Origin: Ascidiaceihabitans donghaensis
GTDB lineage: Bacteria; Pseudomonadota; Alphaproteobacteria; Rhodobacterales; Rhodobacteraceae
Reading direction: 5' to 3'
Assembly (NCBI RefSeq): GCF_900302465.1
Contig: NZ_OMOR01000001.1
Span: 620,001-684,000 of the forward strand
DNA: 64,000 nt
A model generated the notes under the pieces. It saw nothing but the letters and a program-made list of their open reading frames with translations. It was not told the origin of the DNA and did not search any database. Positions 43,786 to 52,150 of the stretch are shown piece after piece; position 1 is the first letter of the stretch; each line of letters opens with the position of its first letter. Position numbers and translations under genes: made by a program.

Positions 43786-44685
43786 ATGAAATGGCGTGAC
43801 CTTCCCCCTTTGGCTGGAATTCGGGCTTTTGCCGCTTTTGTCCAAACCGGCGGGGTGGCGGAAGCCGGTGCCGCGCTGGGCGTTAGCCATGCAGCGGTGA
43901 GCCAACAATTAAAGGCGCTGGAAAAGCACCTTGGGGTGGCGCTTTTGGACAGATCTGGCCGCGCATTGTCTTTGACCGACGAAGGCCGGCATCTGGCTGA
44001 TGCTGCATTGGAAGGCTTTGCCAAAATGGCTGATGCGGCCGCGCACATCACGGGGGCCAACGACGCGCGGCCTTTGCACCTGTCGGTTACACCATCGTTT
44101 GCGGCGTCATGGTTGATGCCGCGCTTGCCTGATTTCCGCGCACAGCATCCCGAAATCAATATTCTCGTGGACCCAAGCGCTGATTTGGTTCCGGTGTCAC
44201 CGGATGGCGTGGATGTGGCAATCCGCTATGGCACAGGGCCGTGGCCTGGGCTTCATTCGGAAATATGGATGGAATGCCCGATGGTCATTGTGGCTTCGCC
44301 TGATTTGATAAAAGGGCACACAATCACGCAACCTTCTGACTTGAAAGAGGCCCCGTGGTTAGAAGAATTCGGGCGCTCCGAAGGGACAACTTGGTTGCAA
44401 AAACACGGGGTTGCCAGCGGGATCACGGGCAGTTTCATCCAAGTGCCGGGCAATCTGATGCTGGACGGTGCGCGTGATGGTCAAGGCGTGATCGTGACCG
44501 TAGAGTGTTTTGTTGAACGTGACCTGCAAGCGGGGCGTCTTGTGAAGCTGTTTGAAGAGGATCGCGACGGGGCAGGGTACCATATTGTGACCCATTCCGG
44601 TGTGCCGCGCCCGCCCTTGAAGGCTTTTGTCCATTGGTTGCGGCGCACGTTGCGCAAAGAAACCGACGCCTTAAGAAAAATGTGA
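43786..44685 (+). CDS. LysR-type transcriptional regulator, GcvA-like
   Basis: A 299-residue regulator. The N-terminal helix-turn-helix (about 8-66) reads LAGIRAFAAFVQTGGVAEAG and then ALGVSHAAVSQQLKALEKHLG, and a LysR substrate-binding domain of GcvA type follows (LHLSVTPSFAASWLMPRLPDF; WPGLHSEIWMECPMVIVASPDL). LysR proteins often regulate the divergent gene, here the small protein and isochorismatase-like hydrolase. It lies between ccoP and ccoG but probably belongs to neither operon. Confidence 0.9.
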   Translation: MKWRDLPPLAGIRAFAAFVQTGGVAEAGAALGVSHAAVSQQLKALEKHLGVALLDRSGRALSLTDEGRHLADAALEGFAKMADAAAHITGANDARPLHLSVTPSFAASWLMPRLPDFRAQHPEINILVDPSADLVPVSPDGVDVAIRYGTGPWPGLHSEIWMECPMVIVASPDLIKGHTITQPSDLKEAPWLEEFGRSEGTTWLQKHGVASGITGSFIQVPGNLMLDGARDGQGVIVTVECFVERDLQAGRLVKLFEEDRDGAGYHIVTHSGVPRPPLKAFVHWLRRTLRKETDALRKM

Positions 44686-44740
44686 CTGGCACGCGGTATC
44701 AACCCTTGTGAGGGCATCGCTGTGAACGGATCGCTACGGT

Positions 44741-44754
44741 TTGACCCATGTCAA
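44741..44754. promoter_or_regulatory. FNR box upstream of ccoG
   Basis: TTGAC-CCAT-GTCAA is a perfect inverted repeat differing from the FNR consensus by one base in each half. It contains an in-frame ATG (44748) that would otherwise look like a ccoG start, which argues for a start further downstream. Confidence 0.75.
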
Positions 44755-44813
44755 AGTCGGAGTTCGCCTGCCATGTCATACACAACACAAACATGCGCAT
44801 TAGGAGCAAAGCC

Positions 44814-46247
44814 TTGAGCAGCACTGACCCGGCCCCGAGCCTTTATGTGGCTCGCGAACCGATTTTCCCAAAGCGGGTATCGGGCAAATTCCGCACGCTC
44901 AAATGGTACATTATGGGCATCACTTTGGGCATCTACTACCTGCTGCCGTGGATTCGTTGGGATCGCGGTGCGGATTTGCCCGATCAGGCCGTTTTGTTGG
45001 ATCTGGCGGGGCGTCGTTTCTATTTTTTCTGGATCCAGATTTGGCCACACGAGTTCTACTTTGTCGCTGGATTGCTGATCATGGCAGGGTTGGGGTTATT
45101 CTTGTTCACCTCTGCCTTGGGACGCGTGTGGTGTGGATATGCTTGCCCGCAAACCGTCTGGACCGACCTATTTATCCTTGTGGAAAGATGGGTTGAAGGC
45201 GACCGCAACGCGCGGCTTCGCCTACACCGCCAAAAGAAATGGGATTTGCGCAAAGCGCGACTGAACCTGACGAAATGGTTTCTATGGCTGTTGATCGGGT
45301 TGGCCACCGGGGGGGCATGGGTTTTTTACTTTGCAGATGCGCCGACGCTGGCGCGCGATCTTGTGACATTTTCTGCGCATCCCGCCGCCTATTCCACAAT
45401 TGCGATCCTGACCGCGACGACCTTTGTTTTTGGCGGCTTTGCGCGCGAACAGATTTGCAACTACGCCTGCCCGTGGCCGCGCATTCAAGCGGCGATGATG
45501 GACCCCGACACGTTGGTTGTGGGCTATCGCAAATGGCGGGGAGAGCCACGCAAGCATTCGGAGCTTGCAAAAACCGAACCGCAAGGGGACTGCATTGACT
45601 GTATGGCTTGCGTGAATGTTTGCCCTGCTGGCATCGACATCCGCGATGGCCAACAGCTTGAATGTATCACATGTGCGCTGTGTATCGATGCCTGCGACAA
45701 CATCATGGACAAGATTGGCAAACCACGCGGATTGATCGATTACATGGCGTTGACGGACGAAGAGGCAGAACGCAACGGCGCGGCACCGCGCTCTGTTATC
45801 AAACACGTCTTGCGCCCTCGGGTATTGATGTATTCCGGCATGTGGGCCGCCGTAGGTTTCGCCCTTGTGTTTGCATTGTTCATTCGGTCCGATGTTGAGC
45901 TGACCGTTGCCCCTGTACGCAGCCCGACCTTCATCACCTTGTCGGATGGTTCAATCCGCAACACCTACGATGTGCGTTTGCGCAACAAGGATTTGCACCC
46001 TCAGACGTTCCGGATCAGCGTAAAGGGACACCCCAAATTTCGCGTCCAGATTGAAGGCACACCTTACGAATCTGTGGACGTTCCCGCCGATACAACCGTA
46101 TTGAAAAGGGTGTACATCATCGCACCCAACGGGTCTGATCCTGTTGCGGCCCGCAGCACGGATGTGCGCATTTGGGTCGAAGCTTTGGGTGGGGGCGAAC
46201 GGGCGTACAAAGACACCTCATTCACCGGAAAAGGAGATGGATCATGA
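44814..46247 (+). CDS. ccoG: Cytochrome c oxidase accessory protein CcoG (FixG/RdxA)
   Basis: Membrane iron-sulfur protein needed for copper delivery to cbb3 oxidase; it reduces Cu(II). The product has about 5 helices and two ferredoxin-type cluster motifs (CIDCMACVNVCP and CITCALCIDACD), with additional cysteines in WCGYACPQTVW and NYACPWPRIQ, and an Ig-like C-terminal domain. I chose TTG 44814 (477 residues) because TAGGAG lies 8 bases upstream and the FNR box covers earlier starts; ATG 44793 is the alternative. Its stop overlaps ccoH. Confidence 0.93.
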   Translation: MSSTDPAPSLYVAREPIFPKRVSGKFRTLKWYIMGITLGIYYLLPWIRWDRGADLPDQAVLLDLAGRRFYFFWIQIWPHEFYFVAGLLIMAGLGLFLFTSALGRVWCGYACPQTVWTDLFILVERWVEGDRNARLRLHRQKKWDLRKARLNLTKWFLWLLIGLATGGAWVFYFADAPTLARDLVTFSAHPAAYSTIAILTATTFVFGGFAREQICNYACPWPRIQAAMMDPDTLVVGYRKWRGEPRKHSELAKTEPQGDCIDCMACVNVCPAGIDIRDGQQLECITCALCIDACDNIMDKIGKPRGLIDYMALTDEEAERNGAAPRSVIKHVLRPRVLMYSGMWAAVGFALVFALFIRSDVELTVAPVRSPTFITLSDGSIRNTYDVRLRNKDLHPQTFRISVKGHPKFRVQIEGTPYESVDVPADTTVLKRVYIIAPNGSDPVAARSTDVRIWVEALGGGERAYKDTSFTGKGDGS

Positions 46248-46702
46248 GCGCACGCAAACTGACAGGATGGCATGTGTTTAGCATGTTCGCCGTTGGCTTC
46301 GGCATCATCATCACGGTCAATCTGACGCTGGCCTATAATGCAGTCAGCAGTTTTCCGGGGGTTGAGGTTAAAAACTCCTATGTTGCTTCCCAAAGCTTTG
46401 ACGTGCGCCGCGATGCCCAGGAGTCACTGGGCTGGCAGGTCACAGCACATGCGCAGAACGGTGAAGTGCGATTGACCATTTCCGACGCAGACGGACAGCC
46501 TGTCAAAGCGCAACGCCTGTCCGCGACCCTTGGGCGTGCCACCCATGTTCAAAGTGACATGGTGCCGGATTTCCGGTTTGATGGGAAAGGATACACCGCG
46601 CAAGCCGATCTTGCGCCGGGCAATTGGAACATTCGAATGGTGGCGCAGGCAGCTGATGGAACGGCCTTTGAACAGCGCGTCATCTTGCATGTGAAAGGGT
46701 AA
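46244..46702 (+). CDS. ccoH: Cytochrome c oxidase accessory protein CcoH (FixH)
   Basis: A 152-residue membrane-anchored assembly factor. One N-terminal helix (about 10-32, WHVFSMFAVGFGIIITVNLT) with the typical AYNAVSSFPGVEVKNSYVAS segment is followed by a periplasmic beta domain ending AAQADGTAFEQR-like. The ATG overlaps the ccoG stop; GGAGATGG lies upstream. CcoH interacts with CcoN during assembly. Confidence 0.92.
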   Translation: MSARKLTGWHVFSMFAVGFGIIITVNLTLAYNAVSSFPGVEVKNSYVASQSFDVRRDAQESLGWQVTAHAQNGEVRLTISDADGQPVKAQRLSATLGRATHVQSDMVPDFRFDGKGYTAQADLAPGNWNIRMVAQAADGTAFEQRVILHVKG

Positions 46703-46706
46703 ACCG

Positions 46707-48860
46707 ATGGCTGAGGCAGTCAGGCCGATGGCGTGTCCTGGATGCGTGGCGGTGCCTGCGCAGATGCCTGTAGTTCGCCCAAAAGCCGGGGACATTTTGT
46801 TGTCCTTGCCTGCGATCCACTGCATGCGCTGTATCCGGTCTGCAGAAAGCGCTTTGAATGGGCATCCCGATGTGGAAATCGCGCGTGTGAACCTGACTTT
46901 AAAGCGTGCCACGATCACGCCCAAGACGGATGTCGGGGCCTCTGCCTTGGTGGATGCCTTGAACGCCGCAGGTATTGAGGCGCATGAACTGGATTCGGGC
47001 GCTGTTGCATCGACTGCAATGGACAAGGCAGGGCGCGAGCTGTTGATGCGTTTGGCCGTGGCAGGATTTGCGGCCATGAACGTCATGTTGTTGTCGGTTG
47101 CTGTGTGGTCAGGTGCGTCGGATGCGACGCGGGATCTGTTTCACTGGATTTCTGCGGCCATTACCTTGCCTGCGGTGCTCTTCGCGGGACAGCCATTTTA
47201 CTCAAGCGCTTTCAGGGCGTTGCGGGCGCGGCGCCTGAATATGGATGTGCCCATTTCCTTGGCGATCCTGTTGGCGGTCGGGACATCTTTGTATGAAACG
47301 GCTTTGTCGGGGGAACATGCCTATTTCGATGCGGCGTTGACGCTTTGTTTTTTCCTGTTGGCCGGTCGTTATCTTGAATTTCGCACCCGTGCGGCAGCAC
47401 GGTCAGCGGCGCAAGAACTGACAGCCCTGGAAGTGCCACGTGCTTTGTTGATGGTGGATGGCACACCGGTTGAAACGGATTTGGTGCAGATCAAGGTGGG
47501 CGATCTTGTTCTGGTGCGTCCGGGCGGCAGAATGCCTGTGGACGGTGTTGTGATCGAGGGGCAATCTGAGCTGGACCGGCACTTGGTCACAGGAGAAACA
47601 AACCCGGTTGTCGTGGCCGTCGGGGCCACGGTGCAAGCCGCCGAGATCAACATGACAGGCCCCTTGACGGTTCGGGCGACTGCAGTTGGTCAGGACACAT
47701 CGCTGCACCAGATGGCAGAGCTTGTGGCCATCGCGGAAAGCGGACGGTCACGGTATACGGCGTTGGCGGACAAGGCGGCGGGGCTTTATGCACCGGGTGT
47801 TCACATCCTGTCGGCATTGGCATTTGCAGGGTGGTGGTTGGGGACAGGGGATTTGCGGCTTGCGCTGAATATTGCAGCGGCAGTTCTGATCATCACCTGC
47901 CCATGCGCGTTGGGGTTGGCTGTCCCCGCGGTCACAACCGCAGCGGCTGGTCGCTTGTTTCGTAAGGGGCTTTTGGTGAAAAGCCCAACGGCGATGGAAC
48001 GCTTGGCGACGGTCGACACAGTTGTTTTCGACAAGACCGGCACATTGACCACAGGCCAACCACGCCTTTTGGGGTGGGACGCGTTGCCGCAAGGCATCCA
48101 AGCCGTTGCGTTGCGGTTGGCGGATGTCTCAGCCCACCCACTGTCGAAAGCCATTTCGGCGCAAAGCGGCGCAAGGGCGGATGTTGCGGACATTGTTGAA
48201 CGGTCGGGCGAAGGCATTTCCGGTCTTTGGAATGGGGAAACCGTTCGGCTGGGGCGCGGTGATGTTTCATCGGACACGGCGCACACCACGTCGATATTGA
48301 AAGCAGGCGGGCGAAATTATAAATTGGCTTTCGAAGATGATCTACGGGCCGGTGCCAAGGATCTGATTGCAGCTTTGCAGCAGTCTGGTCTGGACGTGAT
48401 TTTGCTGTCCGGGGATGCGCAAGGTCCGGTGGATGACGTGTCTGCACGTCTTGGTATCACCCAAGCCCACGCGCGCATGCGTCCCGAGCAAAAGTTTGAC
48501 ATGATCCGTGACCTGCAAGGGCAGGGTGCCCGCGTTCTGATGGTGGGGGACGGTTTGAACGACACCGTGGCTTTGACAGCGGCTGATGTGTCCATTTCGC
48601 CTGCAAGCGCTTTGGATGCGGCGCGATCAGCGTCGGATGTGGTGTTGTTGGGGCAAAGCCTTGCGCCTTTGGTAGAGGCCATCACAACGGCAAAAAACGC
48701 TACAAAACGTATTAAGGAAAATTTCCAGATCGCAACGATCTACAATATTTTAGCGGTGCCTTTGGCCGCAGCCGGATTTGCCACGCCTTTGATTGCAGCG
48801 TTGGCGATGTCCAGCTCGTCCATCACGGTGTCCTTGAACGCACTTCGGGTGCGGTCATGA
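46707..48860 (+). CDS. ccoI: Copper-transporting P-type ATPase CcoI (FixI)
   Basis: Exports copper from the cytosol for the CuB site of cbb3 oxidase. The 717-residue protein has an N-terminal metal-binding domain (C39-x2-C42, IHCMRC; extra cysteines C10 and C13), the intramembrane CPC at 398-400, the phosphorylated D442 in DKTGT, a SAHPLSKA motif and GDGLND at 614-619. It begins 4 bases after ccoH and overlaps ccoS by 4 bases. Confidence 0.95.
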   Translation: MAEAVRPMACPGCVAVPAQMPVVRPKAGDILLSLPAIHCMRCIRSAESALNGHPDVEIARVNLTLKRATITPKTDVGASALVDALNAAGIEAHELDSGAVASTAMDKAGRELLMRLAVAGFAAMNVMLLSVAVWSGASDATRDLFHWISAAITLPAVLFAGQPFYSSAFRALRARRLNMDVPISLAILLAVGTSLYETALSGEHAYFDAALTLCFFLLAGRYLEFRTRAAARSAAQELTALEVPRALLMVDGTPVETDLVQIKVGDLVLVRPGGRMPVDGVVIEGQSELDRHLVTGETNPVVVAVGATVQAAEINMTGPLTVRATAVGQDTSLHQMAELVAIAESGRSRYTALADKAAGLYAPGVHILSALAFAGWWLGTGDLRLALNIAAAVLIITCPCALGLAVPAVTTAAAGRLFRKGLLVKSPTAMERLATVDTVVFDKTGTLTTGQPRLLGWDALPQGIQAVALRLADVSAHPLSKAISAQSGARADVADIVERSGEGISGLWNGETVRLGRGDVSSDTAHTTSILKAGGRNYKLAFEDDLRAGAKDLIAALQQSGLDVILLSGDAQGPVDDVSARLGITQAHARMRPEQKFDMIRDLQGQGARVLMVGDGLNDTVALTAADVSISPASALDAARSASDVVLLGQSLAPLVEAITTAKNATKRIKENFQIATIYNILAVPLAAAGFATPLIAALAMSSSSITVSLNALRVRS

Positions 48861-49015
48861 CGATCCTGACATATCTTATCCCGATTTCGCTGATCTTGGG
48901 TGGTATTGGATTGGCGGGGTTTGTTTATACCCTACGCAGTCGGCAATACGATGATCCGGAAGGCGACAGCCAACGCATTCTGGATGATCAGTGGGATGAT
49001 CACCCAAAGCCCTGA
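48857..49015 (+). CDS. ccoS: cbb3 oxidase maturation protein CcoS
   Basis: A 52-residue protein: one N-terminal helix (MTILTYLIPISLILGGIGLA), the hallmark YTLRSRQYDDPEGDSQRIL segment and an acidic tail (DDQWDDHPKP). CcoS is needed for cofactor insertion into the oxidase. The ATG overlaps the ccoI stop (ATGA), completing the ccoGHIS operon. Confidence 0.95.
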   Translation: MTILTYLIPISLILGGIGLAGFVYTLRSRQYDDPEGDSQRILDDQWDDHPKP

Positions 49016-49028
49016 CGCTTAACTGGTG

Positions 49029-49310
49029 GGACCGTTAGGGTCAGGACCCATTAATTCTGCGCCGTCAGCGGCAATTTCACAAGATTTCAGTGGTTTGGGA
49101 CGTGCCGCAAATAGTAGTTCTATTTGCAAGCGTTCCACGACGCTGAAATGAAGTGAAATCGTCGCCCTCTGGGTTTGACGGATTTTCCCGCTGACTGCGT
49201 CACATCTGTTTGAAATAGAACCACTATTCTTGCACAGATGCTTCTTGTCAGCGAAAAAATCTGTCAAACTGACGGCGCACAATTAATGGGTCCTGACCCT
49301 AGGACGGTCC
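49029..49310. terminator. Ancestral bidirectional terminator hairpin split by the MITE
   Basis: GGACCGT (49029-49035) and ACGGTCC (49304-49310) flank the MITE and its TA duplication. With the element and one TA removed they form a 7-bp stem with a TAGG loop between the convergent ccoS and carboxypeptidase genes. This is a reconstruction of the pre-insertion site. Confidence 0.5.
49038..49299. mobile_element. 262-bp MITE with 31-bp terminal inverted repeats
   Basis: Left repeat 49038-49068 and right repeat 49269-49299 match at 30 of 31 positions, starting GGGTCAGGACCCATTAATT. A TA dinucleotide lies at each border (49036-49037 and 49300-49301), consistent with a TA target duplication as in IS630/Tc1-mariner elements. 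A second internal inverted repeat (49111-49125 and 49213-49227, 14 of 15) lets the whole element fold into one hairpin. The 87-residue minus-strand frame inside (49019-49282) spans a repeat end and is unlikely to be a gene. No transposase is encoded. Confidence 0.85.
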
Positions 49311-50717
49311 AACCATAAAGCAGGTGGTGTTGCGCGATTTGAGACGTCGGCAGGCCAGATCGGCTTGTTCGCGCGACATCCCCAAAAAGTTCGCGTCAAA
49401 GCCCTGAGGGCGGCGCACGACCTTGCGCAAGGTGCCGTCCAAGGTCGACATCTCTGCCAGGGCGGTTTTCAACAGAACTTTTTCGGCTTTGTAGCGGCTT
49501 GTGTAGCGACCTACATTGATCCCCCAATGACGTCCCCCCGATGTGGACAGGCGCGTGACAACTTCGGGTTCGGGGATGGCACGTGCCAGCACCAGATTTG
49601 CTGGTCGCGCATTGGGGCGTGTGGTGACGACCTTTGCAGCAGGCGCGGGTTTAGGTGCTGCGACCGACTGTTGGGCGATTTGCAAAGCGTTTTGAATGTC
49701 ATCCGGCAAGATCTCTGTGGTTGTGACCGCTGCCGCCAAAAGAACGGGGGCTTCTGCCGCGCCGGGCCGTGATTTGGGACGCAGGCTTTTCTTCACAGAA
49801 CCGCTGACACGGATGGTTTTGCCCGCGCCTTTGGGCTTTTGCCCGTTGTCGGCAATGTAGGCAGGGGCCGCAGGTTTGCGTACGGGGGCGTTTGATGGCG
49901 CCCGACGAAAGCCCAAGTCCATCAGCTCTGCAATTTTTGCGTTGCGAGAGGCGGTGGATTTACCGCCAAAGACGGTGGCGATGATACGTTCGTTGCCGCG
50001 TTGTGCTGAGGATACCAGATTAAAGCCCGCGGCGCGTGTGTAGCCGGTTTTGATGCCGTCCGCGCCCCGATAGCTGGACAGGAAACGACGGTTGGTGTGG
50101 GCCACAGTACGCACTCCGGCGTCCGCTGTTTTGCGGGAAAACAGGTTGTAATACTGTGGGAAGTCATAAAGGACGTGGCGCCCCATGGTGGACATGTCAC
50201 GTGCTGTCGACAAGTGCCCGCTTTGGGTCAGGCCGTGCGCATTTTTGAAGGTGGTACGTGTCATGCCAAGTTGTTTGGCGGTGCGGTTCATACGGCGAGC
50301 AAACCGCGCTTCTGATCCGGAAATGGCTTCGCCGATGGCAGTGGCTGCGTCGTTGGCGGATTTTACGGCAGCGGCGCGGATCAAGTACCGCAAGGCAATC
50401 CGCTGACCGGGCTTCAGGCCCAATTTAGAGGGTGGCTCAGCTGCGGCATTTTTGGAAATGGTCACTTTGGTATCAAGTGAGATTTCACCACGTTCAATGG
50501 CTTGGAATGCGATGTACAGCGTCATCATCTTTGTCAAAGACGCAGGATGCAACCGCGTGTCCGCGTTTCGGGCATGCAAGACTTCACCTGTGCGGGCATC
50601 CATAACGAATGCCGCATAGGGTGCCGCCATGGCGCTGAGCGGTAAGACCACCAGCATCCAGATTGCAGCGAATAGAAATAGCCCATTACGGGCCGGCGAT
50701 ATGTGCCGAACCTTCAC
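49299..50717 (-). CDS. D-alanyl-D-alanine carboxypeptidase with SPOR-like tail
   Basis: Penicillin-binding protein (DacA/DacC class) that trims the terminal D-Ala of peptidoglycan stem peptides. The 472-residue product has a signal peptide (about 1-31), S60-x2-K63 in PASLTKMM, S120-A-N122 and K223-T-G, then a Pro/Ala-rich linker and a C-terminal SPOR-like domain (about 395-472, WGINVGRYTSRYKAEKVLLK) likely to bind denuded glycan. It starts with GTG at 50717. The final TAG stop uses the TA duplication and the first base of the MITE; before insertion it would have been TAA, so the protein is unchanged. Confidence 0.92.
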   Translation of the reverse strand: MKVRHISPARNGLFLFAAIWMLVVLPLSAMAAPYAAFVMDARTGEVLHARNADTRLHPASLTKMMTLYIAFQAIERGEISLDTKVTISKNAAAEPPSKLGLKPGQRIALRYLIRAAAVKSANDAATAIGEAISGSEARFARRMNRTAKQLGMTRTTFKNAHGLTQSGHLSTARDMSTMGRHVLYDFPQYYNLFSRKTADAGVRTVAHTNRRFLSSYRGADGIKTGYTRAAGFNLVSSAQRGNERIIATVFGGKSTASRNAKIAELMDLGFRRAPSNAPVRKPAAPAYIADNGQKPKGAGKTIRVSGSVKKSLRPKSRPGAAEAPVLLAAAVTTTEILPDDIQNALQIAQQSVAAPKPAPAAKVVTTRPNARPANLVLARAIPEPEVVTRLSTSGGRHWGINVGRYTSRYKAEKVLLKTALAEMSTLDGTLRKVVRRPQGFDANFLGMSREQADLACRRLKSRNTTCFMVGPS

Positions 50718-50967
50718 GATGAAACTGCCTTTTTCTGCCTCTGGGTCACCAATTTTTTCGGCGTACCCTTATTTTTATGGGGAAAACGTAGCACAGTTCC
50801 CCATTCCGATAAACCCTTAGCAGTGCGTGATTAACCAGTTTTTTGCAGTGCAGAAATCCAACATGTAGCGTTGCATCACCCGCACACCGCTACACCCGCC
50901 ATTGTGTCAAGAATGTGGCACACAGGGCCATGCGATCAGCCCCTCTGCGTGCCGCGTCTCCTCCGGG

Positions 50968-50987
50968 ATATTTGAGGAAAAGACGTC
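50968..50987. repeat. Rhodobacterales-type intergenic motif
   Basis: The stretch CTCCTCCGGGATATTTGAGG just downstream of the HAD gene resembles a motif common between genes in this order. A variant, AAAAATATCTCGGGGGTTTG, lies at 58812-58831 in the opposite orientation. Function unknown; it may act in 3'-end formation. The family resemblance is from memory. Confidence 0.4.
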
Positions 50988-50995
50988 TCGTTGGG

Positions 50996-51706
50996 TCACC
51001 CTGTTTTGCTGAGGTCAGATAGCAGGTCCGGTAGTTGTCCTAGGTCGTCGATTTTGCGAAAGCGGGGGTGGTCGGTTGGTTCCTCCGCATGCTCGATGTC
51101 CCAAGACAGGTCGTGCGGCACGAAGACCCCCCATCCCCCGGCATCGATCATCGGGCGGACATCGGACTTCATGGAATTGCCAATCATCATGCCCCGCGCC
51201 GCGCCATCGCCCGCTGCGTCAAAAATACGGGTGTATGTTTTTGCCACTTTGTCAGAGACGATTTCGACACCATCAAACAAATCGCCAAGCCCCGATTGTG
51301 CCACTTTGCGTTCTTGGTGCAACAAATCCCCTTTGGTGATGATCAACACACGCCCGAACACTTTGGCGATTTCCACCGCCTCGCGGGCATGTGGCAGCAA
51401 TTCTATGGGGTGCGCCAGCATATCTTTACCAGTCTCGACCAGATCGCGAATAACGTGTTGCGGGACCCGCCCGTCGGTGATGTCCAGCGCCGTTTCGATC
51501 ATAGACAATACAAAACCCTTGATCCCGAAACCGTAGTGCAGGATGTTTCGCCGCTCTGCTTCCAGAAGGCGCCCCATCAGATCGGGCCCCTCGACATAGT
51601 CTGCCAAAAGCGATGCAAAGTGGTCTTGGGTCAGTTTGAAAAACCGTTCATTGTGCCACAGGGTGTCGTCTGCGTCGAAGGCAATTGTCGTGATGCTGTG
51701 CGTCAT
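50996..51706 (-). CDS. HAD-superfamily hydrolase
   Basis: A 236-residue phosphatase-like enzyme. Motif I is FDADDTLW (DxDxT near residue 10); motif II is in VLIITKGD and motif III/IV in GMMIGNSMKSDVRPMIDAG. The layout fits YjjG/phosphoglycolate-phosphatase-like enzymes acting on small phosphorylated metabolites. The ATG at 51706 (MTHSITTIAFDADD) is preferred over 51742. It is divergent from clpS. Confidence 0.85.
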   Translation of the reverse strand: MTHSITTIAFDADDTLWHNERFFKLTQDHFASLLADYVEGPDLMGRLLEAERRNILHYGFGIKGFVLSMIETALDITDGRVPQHVIRDLVETGKDMLAHPIELLPHAREAVEIAKVFGRVLIITKGDLLHQERKVAQSGLGDLFDGVEIVSDKVAKTYTRIFDAAGDGAARGMMIGNSMKSDVRPMIDAGGWGVFVPHDLSWDIEHAEEPTDHPRFRKIDDLGQLPDLLSDLSKTG

Positions 51707-51804
51707 GAAATGGTCTGGCCCCTTTTCTCGCGCCTCAAGCACGTTATATAACGCATCCTAGTACACTAAGTAGATTCTCTGACACCAGATAGAACGGGGC
51801 GGTC

Positions 51805-52146
51805 ATGCACTTTGATGCGACGATGATGGCAAATTCTTCGGATGATGATGGCGATACATCTGTCATCACCGAGACCAAGCCGAAGACCAAGCGCCCACCG
51901 CTGTATAAGGTGATGTTGCTGAACGACGACTATACGCCGATGGAGTTTGTCGTTCACATTCTGGAACGCTTCTTTGGTCTGAACCATGCCCAAGCTTTTG
52001 AAATTATGCTGGTCGTGCATAAAAAGGGGCTGGCTGTTGTAGGTGTGTTCAGCCATGAGATTGCCGAAACCAAGGTCGGTCAGGTCATGGATTTTGCGCG
52101 GCGGCATCAGCATCCACTGCAATGCACTATGGAAAAAGAAGAATAA
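51805..52146 (+). CDS. clpS: ATP-dependent Clp protease adaptor ClpS
   Basis: A 113-residue adaptor that delivers N-degron proteins to ClpAP. The core has the diagnostic [20 protein letters not shown], the [17 protein letters not shown] helix region with the conserved HKKG, and [11 protein letters not shown] flexible acidic N-terminal tail is normal. Start could be ATG 51805 or the later ATG 51823/51826. No clpA is in the window; the next gene follows after 4 bases. Confidence 0.95.
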   Translation: MHFDATMMANSSDDDGDTSVITETKPKTKRPPLYKVMLLNDDYTPMEFVVHILERFFGLNHAQAFEIMLVVHKKGLAVVGVFSHEIAETKVGQVMDFARRHQHPLQCTMEKEE

Positions 52147-52150
52147 TCAC

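Noticed and set aside
49019-49282. 87-residue minus-strand open frame within the MITE
   Set aside because: It spans internal repeats and one end of the element, has no ribosome-binding site, and would be repeated wherever the element is; not a gene.
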